Source of the DNA: Bacillota bacterium
GTDB lineage: Bacteria; Bacillota; Clostridia; Tissierellales; Sedimentibacteraceae
Length of the DNA: 36,890 nucleotides
Direction of reading: 5' to 3'
Assembly: GCA_023453025.1 (NCBI GenBank)
Contig: JAEXUD010000065.1
Coordinates: forward strand, 1 to 36,890
The notes below the pieces were generated by a model. It ran no database searches. It was not told the origin of the DNA and saw only the letters and a list, made by a program, of their open reading frames with translations. Shown piece by piece: positions 24,170-33,400 of the stretch. How positions within the stretch are numbered: position 1 is the stretch's first letter; each line of letters starts with the position of its first letter. The position numbers and the translations under genes are program-made.

Positions 24170-25102
24170 TTACCATAGCTTTTTTTTCTTGAAAATCCAA
24201 AGACAAAAGAATAAAACTGTTAAGCTTAACAAGATTACAAAAACATATCCGTATTTCCAATGTAACTCAGGCATGGTAGTAAAATTCATTCCATACCAGC
24301 CTGCTATTAGTGTCAGCGGTGAAAACACAGCAGTAAGTATCGTGAAAAGCTTCATTGTATTATTTAAATTTATATCCAGCTGAGCTTGATAAGATTCTCT
24401 TATCTGAGTCACATAATCTCGAAGATTCCCAACCTTTCTGTTGAGGCGCTCTATCCTGTTAAATAGTATTACAAAATATGTAATTGCCGTTTCGTCGAGA
24501 ATTTTATTTTCATTTTCTGTTATATTTTCGACAATATCTAAAAGAGGCTCATAATGTTTTTTTAGAAATAAAAGTTTATTTTTTAACAATACAATATCTT
24601 TTGAATAATCTTTAATTTTTCCCTTAAGTACATCTTCTTCAACATCTGAAATTTCTGATTCCAAATTTGAAAGCATATTATAATCCTTTATAGTCATTTT
24701 ATCTATAAGATTATATAAAATTTTTTCTGTGCTTATTCTTAGACTACCCTTGTTATAAATATCATTTTGGATTTCTCTGAATATATCAAGATAATTTTTT
24801 GAAACAAATATTAAGTAGTTTTTTGTTATATAAAAGTTTAATTCAGTAACCGATAAAAAATCTTCATTAGGGACTATTACGTTTAATATTCCAAAGCTGT
24901 AGTTTTCATATACATCCAGCTTGGGAGCATCTTCATTATGCTTGCAGTCATATATAGTCTGGTAGCTGAAATGAAAAAAATCATTTTCTTCATTAAGCTC
25001 TTCGGGAGTCAAAATAATCCAGTATTTATTTTCTTTATCTTTTAAAAAATCCTCATAATCAGATTCAATCAGGCAGTCTTGAGAAATTTTATATATTAGC
25101 AA
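24170..25102 (-). CDS. corA: CorA-family divalent cation (Mg2+/Co2+) transporter
   Basis: CorA-type channel: a long cytoplasmic N-terminal domain with extended helices (about 140-240), two C-terminal transmembrane helices and the YGMNF selectivity motif (about 270-274) between them, ending in a basic KKKK tail. The start is uncertain. GAGGTG sits 6 bases before a TTG at 25102-25100 (310 residues); its last three bases are themselves an in-frame GTG at 25111 (313 residues) that lacks a separate SD. The TTG reading is preferred. A TATAAT-like box lies upstream but no clear -35. The gene is convergent with the DUF4241 gene. Confidence 0.88.
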   Translation of the reverse strand: MLIYKISQDCLIESDYEDFLKDKENKYWIILTPEELNEENDFFHFSYQTIYDCKHNEDAPKLDVYENYSFGILNVIVPNEDFLSVTELNFYITKNYLIFVSKNYLDIFREIQNDIYNKGSLRISTEKILYNLIDKMTIKDYNMLSNLESEISDVEEDVLKGKIKDYSKDIVLLKNKLLFLKKHYEPLLDIVENITENENKILDETAITYFVILFNRIERLNRKVGNLRDYVTQIRESYQAQLDINLNNTMKLFTILTAVFSPLTLIAGWYGMNFTTMPELHWKYGYVFVILLSLTVLFFCLWIFKKKKLW

Positions 25103-25220
25103 TTGATTCACCTCAATTAGAATTATATTATCAAGAACAGTAATACATATTTTATTTTAATTACTTTTAAGAAAAATGGCAAGAAAACATTTTAAAATAA
25201 TATAAAAATTCAACAAACAC

Positions 25221-25298
25221 GTTATTATTCACAGTTACAAAGTTAAGGCGAAAAATTCCCGCTCACGATTTCAGACACGAATAATTCTAAAGCTCATA
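25221..25298. repeat. truncated copy of the 9332-9509 palindromic element
   Basis: Begins GTTATTATTCACAGT, 14 of 15 bases matching the terminal repeat at 9332. It goes on through a shared CCCGCTCACG segment and an identical ACACGAATAATTCTAAAGCT, then loses similarity near the element's centre. The right half and right terminal repeat are missing. It occupies the otherwise empty 308-base gap between corA and the next operon; the rest of that gap holds only the promoter at 25359. Confidence 0.7.
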
Positions 25299-25358
25299 CG
25301 TCTTCCCATAATCAGTATTAAAAAATTTGGTGAAAAAAAGATAAAAAAAATATCAATC

Positions 25359-25387
25359 TTGAAATAATGTTAAATAGGTGATAAAAT
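25359..25387 (+). promoter_or_regulatory. promoter of the maf-mre-spoIVF operon
   Basis: TTGAAA (25359-25364), 17-base spacer, TAAAAT (25382-25387), 33 bases before the first gene. It is the only good promoter seen ahead of the tightly packed 10-kb gene run. Confidence 0.65.
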
Positions 25388-25419
25388 AAAGAATCTATTA
25401 AACAAGAAAAAGGATTACT

Positions 25420-25815
25420 ATGAGAAATAAAATTAACAAATACGATATTGCTTTAATAATAGCTATAATAATTATAAATGTTTTTATTTTGGTTTACGGA
25501 AGTGTCAGAACTGTAGATAAGGGTCAAAGGATTGCATATGTTTACTCAGACAACAAATTAGTGGGTGAGTACACACTTACAGATAATTATAAAACAGAAT
25601 TTACAGTGGATATTGGATCCGGACGTTACAATAAGGTACGTATTGAAGATGGGAAGGTATGGATTGACGATGCAACGTGCCCTGACAAAATTTGCTTACA
25701 TCAGGGAAAGATAAGCCATGACGGAGAGCTTATTGTTTGTCTTCCCAACAGGCTGCTGATTCAGATAGAGGACAACCGGGAAACAGAAGATGAAGTAGAC
25801 ATTATTGTAAAATAG
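25420..25815 (+). CDS. NusG domain II-containing exported protein
   Basis: 131 residues: one N-terminal transmembrane helix (about 9-27), then a NusG_II-type beta domain with WIDDATCPDKICLHQGKIS and LIVCLPNRL. Cysteines 87, 92 and 107 are typical of this family. Start ATG follows AAAGGA. It is the first gene of the operon and is followed 28 bases later by the Gx transporter gene, a pairing common in Firmicutes, where these two often travel together near electron-transport or flavin-transfer genes. Molecular role unknown. Confidence 0.85.
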   Translation: MRNKINKYDIALIIAIIIINVFILVYGSVRTVDKGQRIAYVYSDNKLVGEYTLTDNYKTEFTVDIGSGRYNKVRIEDGKVWIDDATCPDKICLHQGKISHDGELIVCLPNRLLIQIEDNRETEDEVDIIVK

Positions 25816-25843
25816 CAGGAAAGAAAGATGGAAAGAGACTATT

Positions 25844-26362
25844 ATGAATAAATTGCAGAGATATATATTTTTATCACTTTTAACAGCAGGTGCATTGATA
25901 CTGAGCATTATAGAAGGAATGATTCCTCTTCCTTACATTGCTCCAGGAGCAAAGCTTGGATTATCTAACATTGTAACATTATCGGTTATAGTTATTTTTG
26001 GATTCAAGGATGCATTGATGGTTGTTATAATCAGATGTATTTTGTTAATGCTGGTTGCTACTAATCCAATTACATTTACTTACAGCATTGTAAGTGGTAT
26101 AATGAGCACAATCATAATGAGCATTGGTTACCGATACTCAAAAAAATTCAGCCTGATTGGAATTAGCGTCTTGGGTGCTATGGCACACAATGCTTCTCAA
26201 ATATCAGTGGCGGCAGTATTGTTTGAAACGGTTAATCTTTATTATTATCTGCCTATTCTATCCTTCGTAAGCATATTCACAGGATGCTTTGTAGGATACA
26301 CTTCGATTTTTGTAACTGACAATTTAAACAAAACTTTATTAAGATTAAGAAGAGAGGTTTAA
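25844..26362 (+). CDS. Gx transporter family membrane protein
   Basis: 172 residues, five to six hydrophobic helices, with PLPYIAPGAKLGLSNIVTL near the N-terminus, a hallmark of the Gx transporter family (formerly called heptaprenyl diphosphate synthase component I; ECF-S-like). It follows the NusG-II gene by 28 bases and precedes the DUF4321 gene by 1 base. The substrate is unknown and the old prenyl-synthase name should not be trusted. Confidence 0.85.
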   Translation: MNKLQRYIFLSLLTAGALILSIIEGMIPLPYIAPGAKLGLSNIVTLSVIVIFGFKDALMVVIIRCILLMLVATNPITFTYSIVSGIMSTIIMSIGYRYSKKFSLIGISVLGAMAHNASQISVAAVLFETVNLYYYLPILSFVSIFTGCFVGYTSIFVTDNLNKTLLRLRREV

Positions 26363-26363
26363 T

Positions 26364-26609
26364 ATGAGAAAAGGCGGAAATTTAATTTACTTAGTTTTGC
26401 TTATTTTAACTTCAACTATTATCGGCACAATACTTGGAAAGGCACTTTCCGAATATTTACCTATATTAAATTATGGTGAATCAATTGGCTTCGGACCTGC
26501 AACATTGGATTTAAACATATTTTCTATAACCTTCGGGTTTAACGCAAATCTTACTGTAGCAGGAATAATAGGCGTCTTAATTGCAATAATAGCTTACAAT
26601 AGACTTTAA
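26364..26609 (+). CDS. DUF4321 small membrane protein
   Basis: 81 residues with two transmembrane helices (about 7-25 and 58-78) and a conserved GFGPATLDLNIFSITFGF loop between them, as in DUF4321. RBS GAGAGG precedes the ATG by 7 bases. The family is almost always next to maf and mre genes in clostridia, as here. Function unknown. Confidence 0.8.
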   Translation: MRKGGNLIYLVLLILTSTIIGTILGKALSEYLPILNYGESIGFGPATLDLNIFSITFGFNANLTVAGIIGVLIAIIAYNRL

Positions 26610-26618
26610 GGATAAATC

Positions 26619-27197
26619 ATGAAAAAAATAATATTGGCGTCACAATCCCCAAGACGCATTGAAATGCTAAGAAGATATTTAAAGGATTTAATTATATATA
26701 CTCCGGATATTAAAGAAACTGTTAATAATTTTGACTTGCCTCAGACAACTGTTATGAAAATTGCTTTGAAAAAGGCTTTAAAAATTAACGATTCATGTGA
26801 GGAAAAAGGAATTATTATTGCAGCAGACACTGTTGTTTATATGGATAAAATAATGGGAAAGCCCAAAGATTATACGGAAGGCTTTGAAATGTTAAAATCA
26901 CTTTCAGGGAAATTACACAAGGTTTATACCGGAATTTGCATTATAGATAATGAGGAAAACAGAAAGGTTGTTGATTATGAAGAAACAATTGTTGAATTTT
27001 ATGATTTGTCAGATAGTTTTATAAAAAAATATTTAGATACACAAGAATACAAAGATAAAGCCGGAGCATACGGTATACAGGGTTATGGCGAGCTTTTGGT
27101 AAAAGGCATTAATGGTTGCTATAATAATGTAAAAGGATTGCCATTAACAAAATTAAATAATTTATTGACAAAACATTTCAATCATAATTTGCTCTAG
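26619..27197 (+). CDS. maf: Maf-family nucleoside triphosphate pyrophosphatase
   Basis: 192 residues. Motifs: ASQSPRR (7-13), AADTVVYMD (about 68-76), GKPKD (about 79-83), and TGICI and GAYGIQGYG further on. Maf proteins hydrolyse dTTP/UTP or modified nucleotides and are tied to septum and cell-division arrest in Bacillus. The gene precedes radC and mreB exactly as in B. subtilis. Confidence 0.95.
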   Translation: MKKIILASQSPRRIEMLRRYLKDLIIYTPDIKETVNNFDLPQTTVMKIALKKALKINDSCEEKGIIIAADTVVYMDKIMGKPKDYTEGFEMLKSLSGKLHKVYTGICIIDNEENRKVVDYEETIVEFYDLSDSFIKKYLDTQEYKDKAGAYGIQGYGELLVKGINGCYNNVKGLPLTKLNNLLTKHFNHNLL

Positions 27198-27234
27198 ACA
27201 ATTTGTCTACTAATATTGCATATTGGAGGATAAA

Positions 27235-27924
27235 ATGGACAATACTAATTATACCATAAAATCAATACCTGCGGATGACAGACCGCAGGAAAAGTTGCTT
27301 AAATATGGAGCTAATAACTTGTCTAACTCAGAACTCTTGGCAGTAATTTTAAGGACAGGAAGCAAGGAAGAAAATGTTGTAAAACTTTCACAGCGTATAT
27401 TGAACCAGGATGGAAAAGGCCTTAGAAACATTGCAGAAGGAACAATTGAAAAATTTAAATTATTTAAAGGAATAAATGATGCAAAAGCAGCACAGCTTAT
27501 TGCTGTAACAGAAATAAGCAAAAGAATAAGTACGCTAAAGCTTGAGAAAATAAAGATTTCTTCTCCAAGTGATGCTGCTGTTGTTATGATGGAGGAAATG
27601 CGCTATTACAAAAAAGAATATTTTAAAATCATTTTATTAGATACTAAAAACAATATAAAAAAGGTTTCGGAAATTTCTGTTGGAAGTTTGAACTCATCTA
27701 TAGTTCATCCAAGAGAAGTTTTTTCTGAAGCTGTTGTTAATCAGGCATCCTCAATAATACTTGTACATAATCATCCCAGCGGAGAATCAGAGCCAAGCCA
27801 TGAAGATATAACTCTCACAAACAGGCTTGATGAATGCGGGAAATTATTAGGAATAAAAGTTTTAGACCATATAATAATAGGTGATGGAGTATTTTACAGC
27901 TTTAAGGAGGAAGGTTTGCTTTAA
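27235..27924 (+). CDS. radC: RadC-family JAB/JAMM-domain protein
   Basis: 229 residues: an N-terminal helix-hairpin-helix region (LSNSELLAVILRTGS, FKGINDAKAAQLIAV) and a C-terminal JAMM metalloprotease-like domain with His178, His180, Ser182 and Asp191 (HNHPSG then PSHED). The start ATG 27235 follows TTGGAGG by 6 bases; an earlier TTG at 27223 is the Shine-Dalgarno itself. Despite its name the protein's role in repair is unproven. Placement between maf and mreB is conserved in Firmicutes. Confidence 0.93.
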   Translation: MDNTNYTIKSIPADDRPQEKLLKYGANNLSNSELLAVILRTGSKEENVVKLSQRILNQDGKGLRNIAEGTIEKFKLFKGINDAKAAQLIAVTEISKRISTLKLEKIKISSPSDAAVVMMEEMRYYKKEYFKIILLDTKNNIKKVSEISVGSLNSSIVHPREVFSEAVVNQASSIILVHNHPSGESEPSHEDITLTNRLDECGKLLGIKVLDHIIIGDGVFYSFKEEGLL

Positions 27925-27946
27925 TTCATACTGAAAGGATAAAAAT

Positions 27947-29029
27947 ATGGGATTTTTTGATATGTTTACACAAAAAATAGGAATTGATTTAGGAACATCA
28001 AATACATTAGTGTATGTTAACAATAGAGGTATAACAGTGAATGAACCTTCAGTTGTTGCTATAAAGGTAAGTTCAAACGAGGTTTGTGCTGTAGGTGTAG
28101 CTGCGAAGGCTATGCTTGACAGAACACCAAAATCTATTAATGCTATCAGGCCTCTTCAAAATGGTGTTATTGCTGATTTTGAAATTACAAGAGTAATGAT
28201 TAAATATTTTATAGAAAAAGCTTTGAATAAAAAAAGATTAATAAAATCAAATATAGTGATTTGTGTACCGGTAGGTGTCACTTCTATAGAAAGAAGAGCT
28301 GTTGAAGAAGTTGCATATGATGCAGGAGCCAAAAAAGTTAAACTTGTTGAGGAGCCAATGGCTGCGGCAATAGGAGCCGGGCTTAATGTAGAACTGCCTG
28401 TTGGGAACATGATAATTGATATAGGAGGCGGAACAACAGAAATAGCTGTTATATCACTTGGAGGAATTGTCGTCTCTGATTCTTTACGAATGGCCGGCGA
28501 TGACATGGATGTCAATATTAAAGACTATATTAAAATTAAATATAAGATGGAAATAGGTCTGGTAACTGCAGAAAAAATTAAAATGACCATTGGAAATGCA
28601 AGCAAGAAATTCTATAGTATGAATCATTATGTTAAAGATGAAAAAGATGAAAAAAATGAAAATGATGAAAAAAATGAAAATGATGAAAAAAAATCAAGAC
28701 AGAACTATGAGCAGAAAATGGATATAAGAGGAAGAGATATTGTATCGGGACTTCCTTTAAATATTACCGTAACAAGCGATGAAATAAGAGAAGCCATAAT
28801 TGAAACAGTGAACAGCATTGTTAATGCGATAAAAAGAGTATTGGAAAAGACTCCTCCGGAGCTGTCATCAGACATATATTCCAACGGAATTTATTTGACA
28901 GGCGGCGGAGCGCTATTGAAGGGCTTGGATATTTATATAGAAAAAGAAACAGGACTTAAGGTTTTTATTGCTGACAGCCCGTTAAATAGTGTCGCTTTAG
29001 GAGCAGGTAAAATATGTGAATCTTTATAG
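27947..29029 (+). CDS. mreB: rod-shape protein MreB with a charged repeat insertion
   Basis: 360-residue bacterial actin directing lateral-wall synthesis. Phosphate-1 motif IGIDLGTSNTLVYV (about 12-25), phosphate-2 IIDIGGGTTEIAV (about 156-168) and the adenosine motif LTGGGALLKG are intact. Odd: where MreB normally runs from the IGxA segment straight to MEVRGRDLVTGLP, this protein has extra residues about 225-255 made mostly of Asp/Glu/Lys/Asn. They include the tandem units DEK-DEK-NENDEK-NENDEK (231-248) encoded by 18-base direct repeats at 28655-28690. The frame is intact. It heads mreBCD-PBP2. Confidence 0.95.
   Translation: MGFFDMFTQKIGIDLGTSNTLVYVNNRGITVNEPSVVAIKVSSNEVCAVGVAAKAMLDRTPKSINAIRPLQNGVIADFEITRVMIKYFIEKALNKKRLIKSNIVICVPVGVTSIERRAVEEVAYDAGAKKVKLVEEPMAAAIGAGLNVELPVGNMIIDIGGGTTEIAVISLGGIVVSDSLRMAGDDMDVNIKDYIKIKYKMEIGLVTAEKIKMTIGNASKKFYSMNHYVKDEKDEKNENDEKNENDEKKSRQNYEQKMDIRGRDIVSGLPLNITVTSDEIREAIIETVNSIVNAIKRVLEKTPPELSSDIYSNGIYLTGGGALLKGLDIYIEKETGLKVFIADSPLNSVALGAGKICESL
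28637..28693 (+). repeat. short tandem repeats inside mreB
   Basis: Two 18-base units (28655-28690) of AATGAAAATGATGAAAAA type, preceded by two 9-base GATGAAAAA units. All units are multiples of three, so slippage would change the number of charged residues without breaking the frame. Confidence 0.75.
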
Positions 29030-29039
29030 TGGTGAATAA

Positions 29040-29879
29040 ATGAATGTTATAAAAAAATATTTTAAAAGAGTATTATTTTTATTTGTAATTTTCATGCTGA
29101 TTATTTTAATTGGATTATCTTCAACCGGAAGAGTTGATGGAGTGAACCTAGGTTTTTTTGGAAGTCTGGTAGCAGGCTTTCAAAAAATTGCCTTCAATAC
29201 TGGACAGACAGTTACTAATTCCTTTTATTCCGTTCAGGATATCGTAAGAATGCGTGAAGAGAACAATATGCTTACTGATACGGTTCATGAGCTTCAGGAA
29301 CAGGTTAGGATTTTAGAAAACATTGTAAACAAATCAGATGCATTAGAAATTGAATATGAAATGAAAAAAAATCTGGCTTTTGACCATGTAGTAGGACAAG
29401 TGATAGCGCTTGACGATTCAAAATGGTTTAGTAGATTGACCATAGATAAGGGTGAAAAGGACGGACTAAAGAAAAATGATATAGTAATAAACGCTGTCGA
29501 AACAGATATGGGAGTTGTACAGATAGGCCTTGTTGGAGTTGTTACAGAAACAGCTTCAAATTGGTCAAAGGTTGTTACAATCCTTGATGAAAATTGCAGA
29601 ATAAGCTTCAGAGATATTGTCTCAGATGAAAGCGGTATAATTCAAGGAAGCATTGACGGCACTATAACCGGATACTTTTTTAACTCTAAAGCTGAAGCAA
29701 AAATTGGTGATTCACTGGTAACATCAGGAATAGGCGAAATTTACTTTCCCGATATTTATATAGGTGATATTAAAGAGGTTGTTCCAACAACAGATGCATC
29801 AACTCAGAGAATTGTTGTAAAATCATCTGTAGAATTTACTAAGCTTAGCAGAGTATATGTTCTTAAGGTTGACAGATAA
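29040..29879 (+). CDS. mreC: rod-shape protein MreC
   Basis: 279 residues: one N-terminal transmembrane helix (about 9-27), a coiled coil (about 72-102, REENNMLTDTVHELQEQ), then the two beta-barrel domains with KGEKDGLKKNDIV and the terminal LSRVYVLKV seen in MreC. It links MreB filaments to the elongation synthases outside the membrane. It starts 10 bases after mreB. Confidence 0.95.
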   Translation: MNVIKKYFKRVLFLFVIFMLIILIGLSSTGRVDGVNLGFFGSLVAGFQKIAFNTGQTVTNSFYSVQDIVRMREENNMLTDTVHELQEQVRILENIVNKSDALEIEYEMKKNLAFDHVVGQVIALDDSKWFSRLTIDKGEKDGLKKNDIVINAVETDMGVVQIGLVGVVTETASNWSKVVTILDENCRISFRDIVSDESGIIQGSIDGTITGYFFNSKAEAKIGDSLVTSGIGEIYFPDIYIGDIKEVVPTTDASTQRIVVKSSVEFTKLSRVYVLKVDR

Positions 29880-29898
29880 ACTGAAAGGTAGTAATTAA

Positions 29899-30390
29899 AT
29901 GAAAAAATTTAATTTAATGGCTGCTATTATTGTTGTAAGTTTTATTATTCAGACATCCTTTTTTAATTTTTTTAATATATTAGGGACTGTACCAAATCTT
30001 TCGTTGATTATAGTTGTAATATTTGCATTGATGACAGATGGTATAATTGGAGGAATAATAGGCGCTATAACCGGTCTGATGTATGACACCATGATTTATG
30101 ATGTGTTTGGTGTCTATACTCTTATATATTTTTTTATTGGATCAATAATCGGAACCTACAGCGATGATATGCTGAGAGAAAATTATGCTGCATATACAAC
30201 TGTGACAGCTTTGTCAACAGCTGTAATGCATTTTCTTTTATATATAATATTATTTTTCTTAAAATACAGGGTTGGAAACGCAGTGAATATATTTAGCAGC
30301 ATTCTTGTTGAAATAGTATTCAACGTAGTGCTGGCTATTTTTACGCTTAAACTTATAATTTTATTATTTGATAAATTAAATATTAAGTAG
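29899..30390 (+). CDS. mreD: rod-shape protein MreD
   Basis: 163 residues, nearly all hydrophobic, with about five helices. It has the family's PNLSLIIVVIFALMTDGIIGGIIGAITGLMYD pattern, the Gly-rich part with the following Asp being typical of MreD. AAAGG lies before the ATG. It sits between mreC and the PBP2 gene and its product is a membrane partner of the elongasome. Confidence 0.92.
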   Translation: MKKFNLMAAIIVVSFIIQTSFFNFFNILGTVPNLSLIIVVIFALMTDGIIGGIIGAITGLMYDTMIYDVFGVYTLIYFFIGSIIGTYSDDMLRENYAAYTTVTALSTAVMHFLLYIILFFLKYRVGNAVNIFSSILVEIVFNVVLAIFTLKLIILLFDKLNIK

Positions 30391-30405
30391 CAAGAGGTGG
30401 AACTT

Positions 30406-33400
30406 TTGAGTTTGCAAAATTTTTTTAAAAACAGATACAATATATTATATATAATCATAGTGTTACTTCTATGTGTTCTTGGATTCAGAATGGCTGTTTT
30501 AACAATTGTTGAAGGGGAAGAATACAGACAAATAGCTGATATAAAAAAAATAAAGGATATTCCTGTCAAATCGCCGAGAGGCAAAATTTTCGACAGAAAC
30601 GGTGTTCTTTTAGCGGATAATGTATCAAGCTTTACTGTTCAAATGTATACCGATGAAATTGATACTAAAAATTTTAACGAAATATCATATATTTTAGCTG
30701 ATATACTTGACAATAACGGTGAAAAACCTATAGATGAATTTCCTATAGAGCTATACACATTTGAATACATTGATGAAAGTCTTATATATAACAAAACTGA
30801 AAGCCAAGAGAATCCTTTGACTTCATCTGACACATCAGAAACGGTCTCATATGTTACTGCTGAAGAAAAAGTAATTCAATCAGTTAAAGATAACATTGCT
30901 GAATGGCTAAATTATAAAACAATAATTTACAATGAAGTATTTGACAGTAAAAAAAGAGCGTTAAATATAATATCAAGAGATATTGAATTACCAATAAAGC
31001 TTGAAAACGAACAATATGTGTTTTCAGATTTAAATGCAAATGAGGGAAAAAACACAATTGAAGACAATGAAGAAATGGTTGAAACACCCGAAGATGCCGA
31101 ACAGATAAATCAGCAGCAAACACAAGGCAATGCAGATATGATTGATACAGAAGAAGACCCTATAAAAAAATGGCTTAAGGAAAATGAGTTTAATGAAAAT
31201 TCAACACCAGAACAGGTAATAGCACAATTTCTGATAAACAACAATAAATATCTATCAAGCTTGTTTTCGAATTCTAAAATAAGAAAACTTTCATATGATT
31301 TTTTGGTTTATAAAAATCTTAATTCCAACATTAAATTAGTCGACTATTCGTTTGTACAAGACGAATATTTTAAAAATATTAAGCAAAGCTTAAATGTCAG
31401 ACATGAGGAAATAACACAAACTACAACCGCTAAGGAAGATTTTGTTCTATTGACAATGAAGTATTCATTAGATAGTCTTCTTCAGACAATATATAAATCA
31501 GAAACAGGAAAAGTAATGCCTGGTGCCATTTTAATTGAAAAATTGAAGGAAATATATCCTGATTTGCCTGTAGAATTTGTTGACAAAGGCGAAATCGGTT
31601 CATATGAATACACAGATGAAGAGATTAAAGCGAAATATTTAAACCAGAACAATATGGAACAGAATATAGATTCATACAATTTTATTAAGCAGTTGTCGTT
31701 TAAAAATATTGAGATACTTCAGAATTTAATAACTGATGAAAATATAAAATATTATTCTCAAATAGAATTGCTAAAGCATGAAAATCCATCCATTTCAATT
31801 TCAGAGTGGGAATACACTCCTATAAGGGACAAAAGACTTTGGATTGAAAAAAACATTAAGACTGAAAATGAAAAAGACAATATGAACTACTCTGCAAAAG
31901 AAGTCTTTGATATGCTGAGAGAAACGCTGGAAATAAGTCCGGATATTAATGACTATGAAATGAGAAACATGATGGTAATCAGAGAAAGGTATAGCAAAAC
32001 AAGTTATCTTTCATACCACCCTGTTGATATCTGTTACAGCATATCGGAAAAATCAGTTGCAATGATTTCTGAGCGTTCTCATGAACTGAATGGAATAAAT
32101 GTAGAAATAGAACCCTTAAGGTACTACCCTCAAAATGAAACTGCTGCTCATGCAATAGGATATTTGGGGAAAATAGCACAGGATTATGAGGTACAGGATT
32201 ATATCGTTGAAAAGGGGTACAGTCCGGATGATATAATAGGCAAGACTGGCTTAGAAGAAAAGTTTGAGGATTATTTAAGAGGAGAAAAGGGAAAGAAGAC
32301 CGTTGAAGTTAACAATGTGGGAAAAACCATAAGATCTGTTTCAAGTCAAGCTCCAATCCCAGGAAATGATTTGTATCTTACAATTGATTCAAGGATTCAG
32401 AAAACTGCAGAGGATGCACTGAAGAAAGGCTTGGAACAGATACAAATCGGCGGAACCTTTGAAAGCGAATGGGGTGACTTTAAATATGTTGACAAATATG
32501 AAAATGCCAAATCAGGTGCATTGGTCGCATTGGATGTTAAAACAGGAGAAGTCCTGGCAATGGCAAATTATCCATCCTATGATTTAAATATGTTTGCAAC
32601 AGGAATATCTCAGGAGGACTGGAACAGCCTGTTGTCTGATTCCAAGAACCCTCTTGCCCCCAGACCGCTTTACAATATAGCAATGTTATCTGCTATTCAG
32701 CCAGGATCAACATTTAAAATGATTACATCTTTGGCAGCATTGGAAAAGGGAGTCAATCCAAATACAACTGTTTATTGCGCCGGAACAATGGAGGTGGGAG
32801 ACAGACATTTCAGCTGTTGGATTTACAATATGTTTGGAGGTGCTCATGGCAGCCAGACAATGTATGAAGCAATTATGAATTCATGCAATTTCTACTTCTA
32901 TACAACAATGTTGGGAGAAAATCTCGCAACACACCAGCCTCATACTGTTAAGGTCGATGCAGAGGATGTAATTGATATGGCCGAAAAATTTGGGCTTAAT
33001 TCAAAAACGGGAATTGAAATAGATATTCCTCAGGAAACTTCCGGAGGCGTACCGAGCATAGATGGTAAAAAATTAAATATAAGAGTTTATTTGAGAATGT
33101 TTCTTGAAGCAAATATTGAAAGATATTTAGAAGACGGATATAGAATAGATGCAGGAATGAAAAATGAAATTGTGGAAGAAATTGTAAGCTGGGTTGACAG
33201 AGATGAACCGTTAACCAGAGGCGAGGTTTATGACGGATTGAAAGCACTTAGATTAAATCCTGACAAAATTAATGATTACAATGTACCATTGGTTGATATA
33301 ATAAAATATTCTTACCTGAATCAGGCGGTATGGAATGTGGGAGATAACTTGAATATAAGCATCGGTCAAGGAAATAATGCTTACACCACAATGCAAATGG

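Noticed and set aside
24102..24383. 93-codon plus-strand ORF overlapping the corA 3' end
   Set aside because: It has no SD, starts in a hairpin and is antisense to the conserved CorA transmembrane region.
28637..28693. CRISPR-like or mobile repeat in mreB
   Set aside because: The units are contiguous without spacers, in frame and of simple composition; a coding microsatellite explains them.
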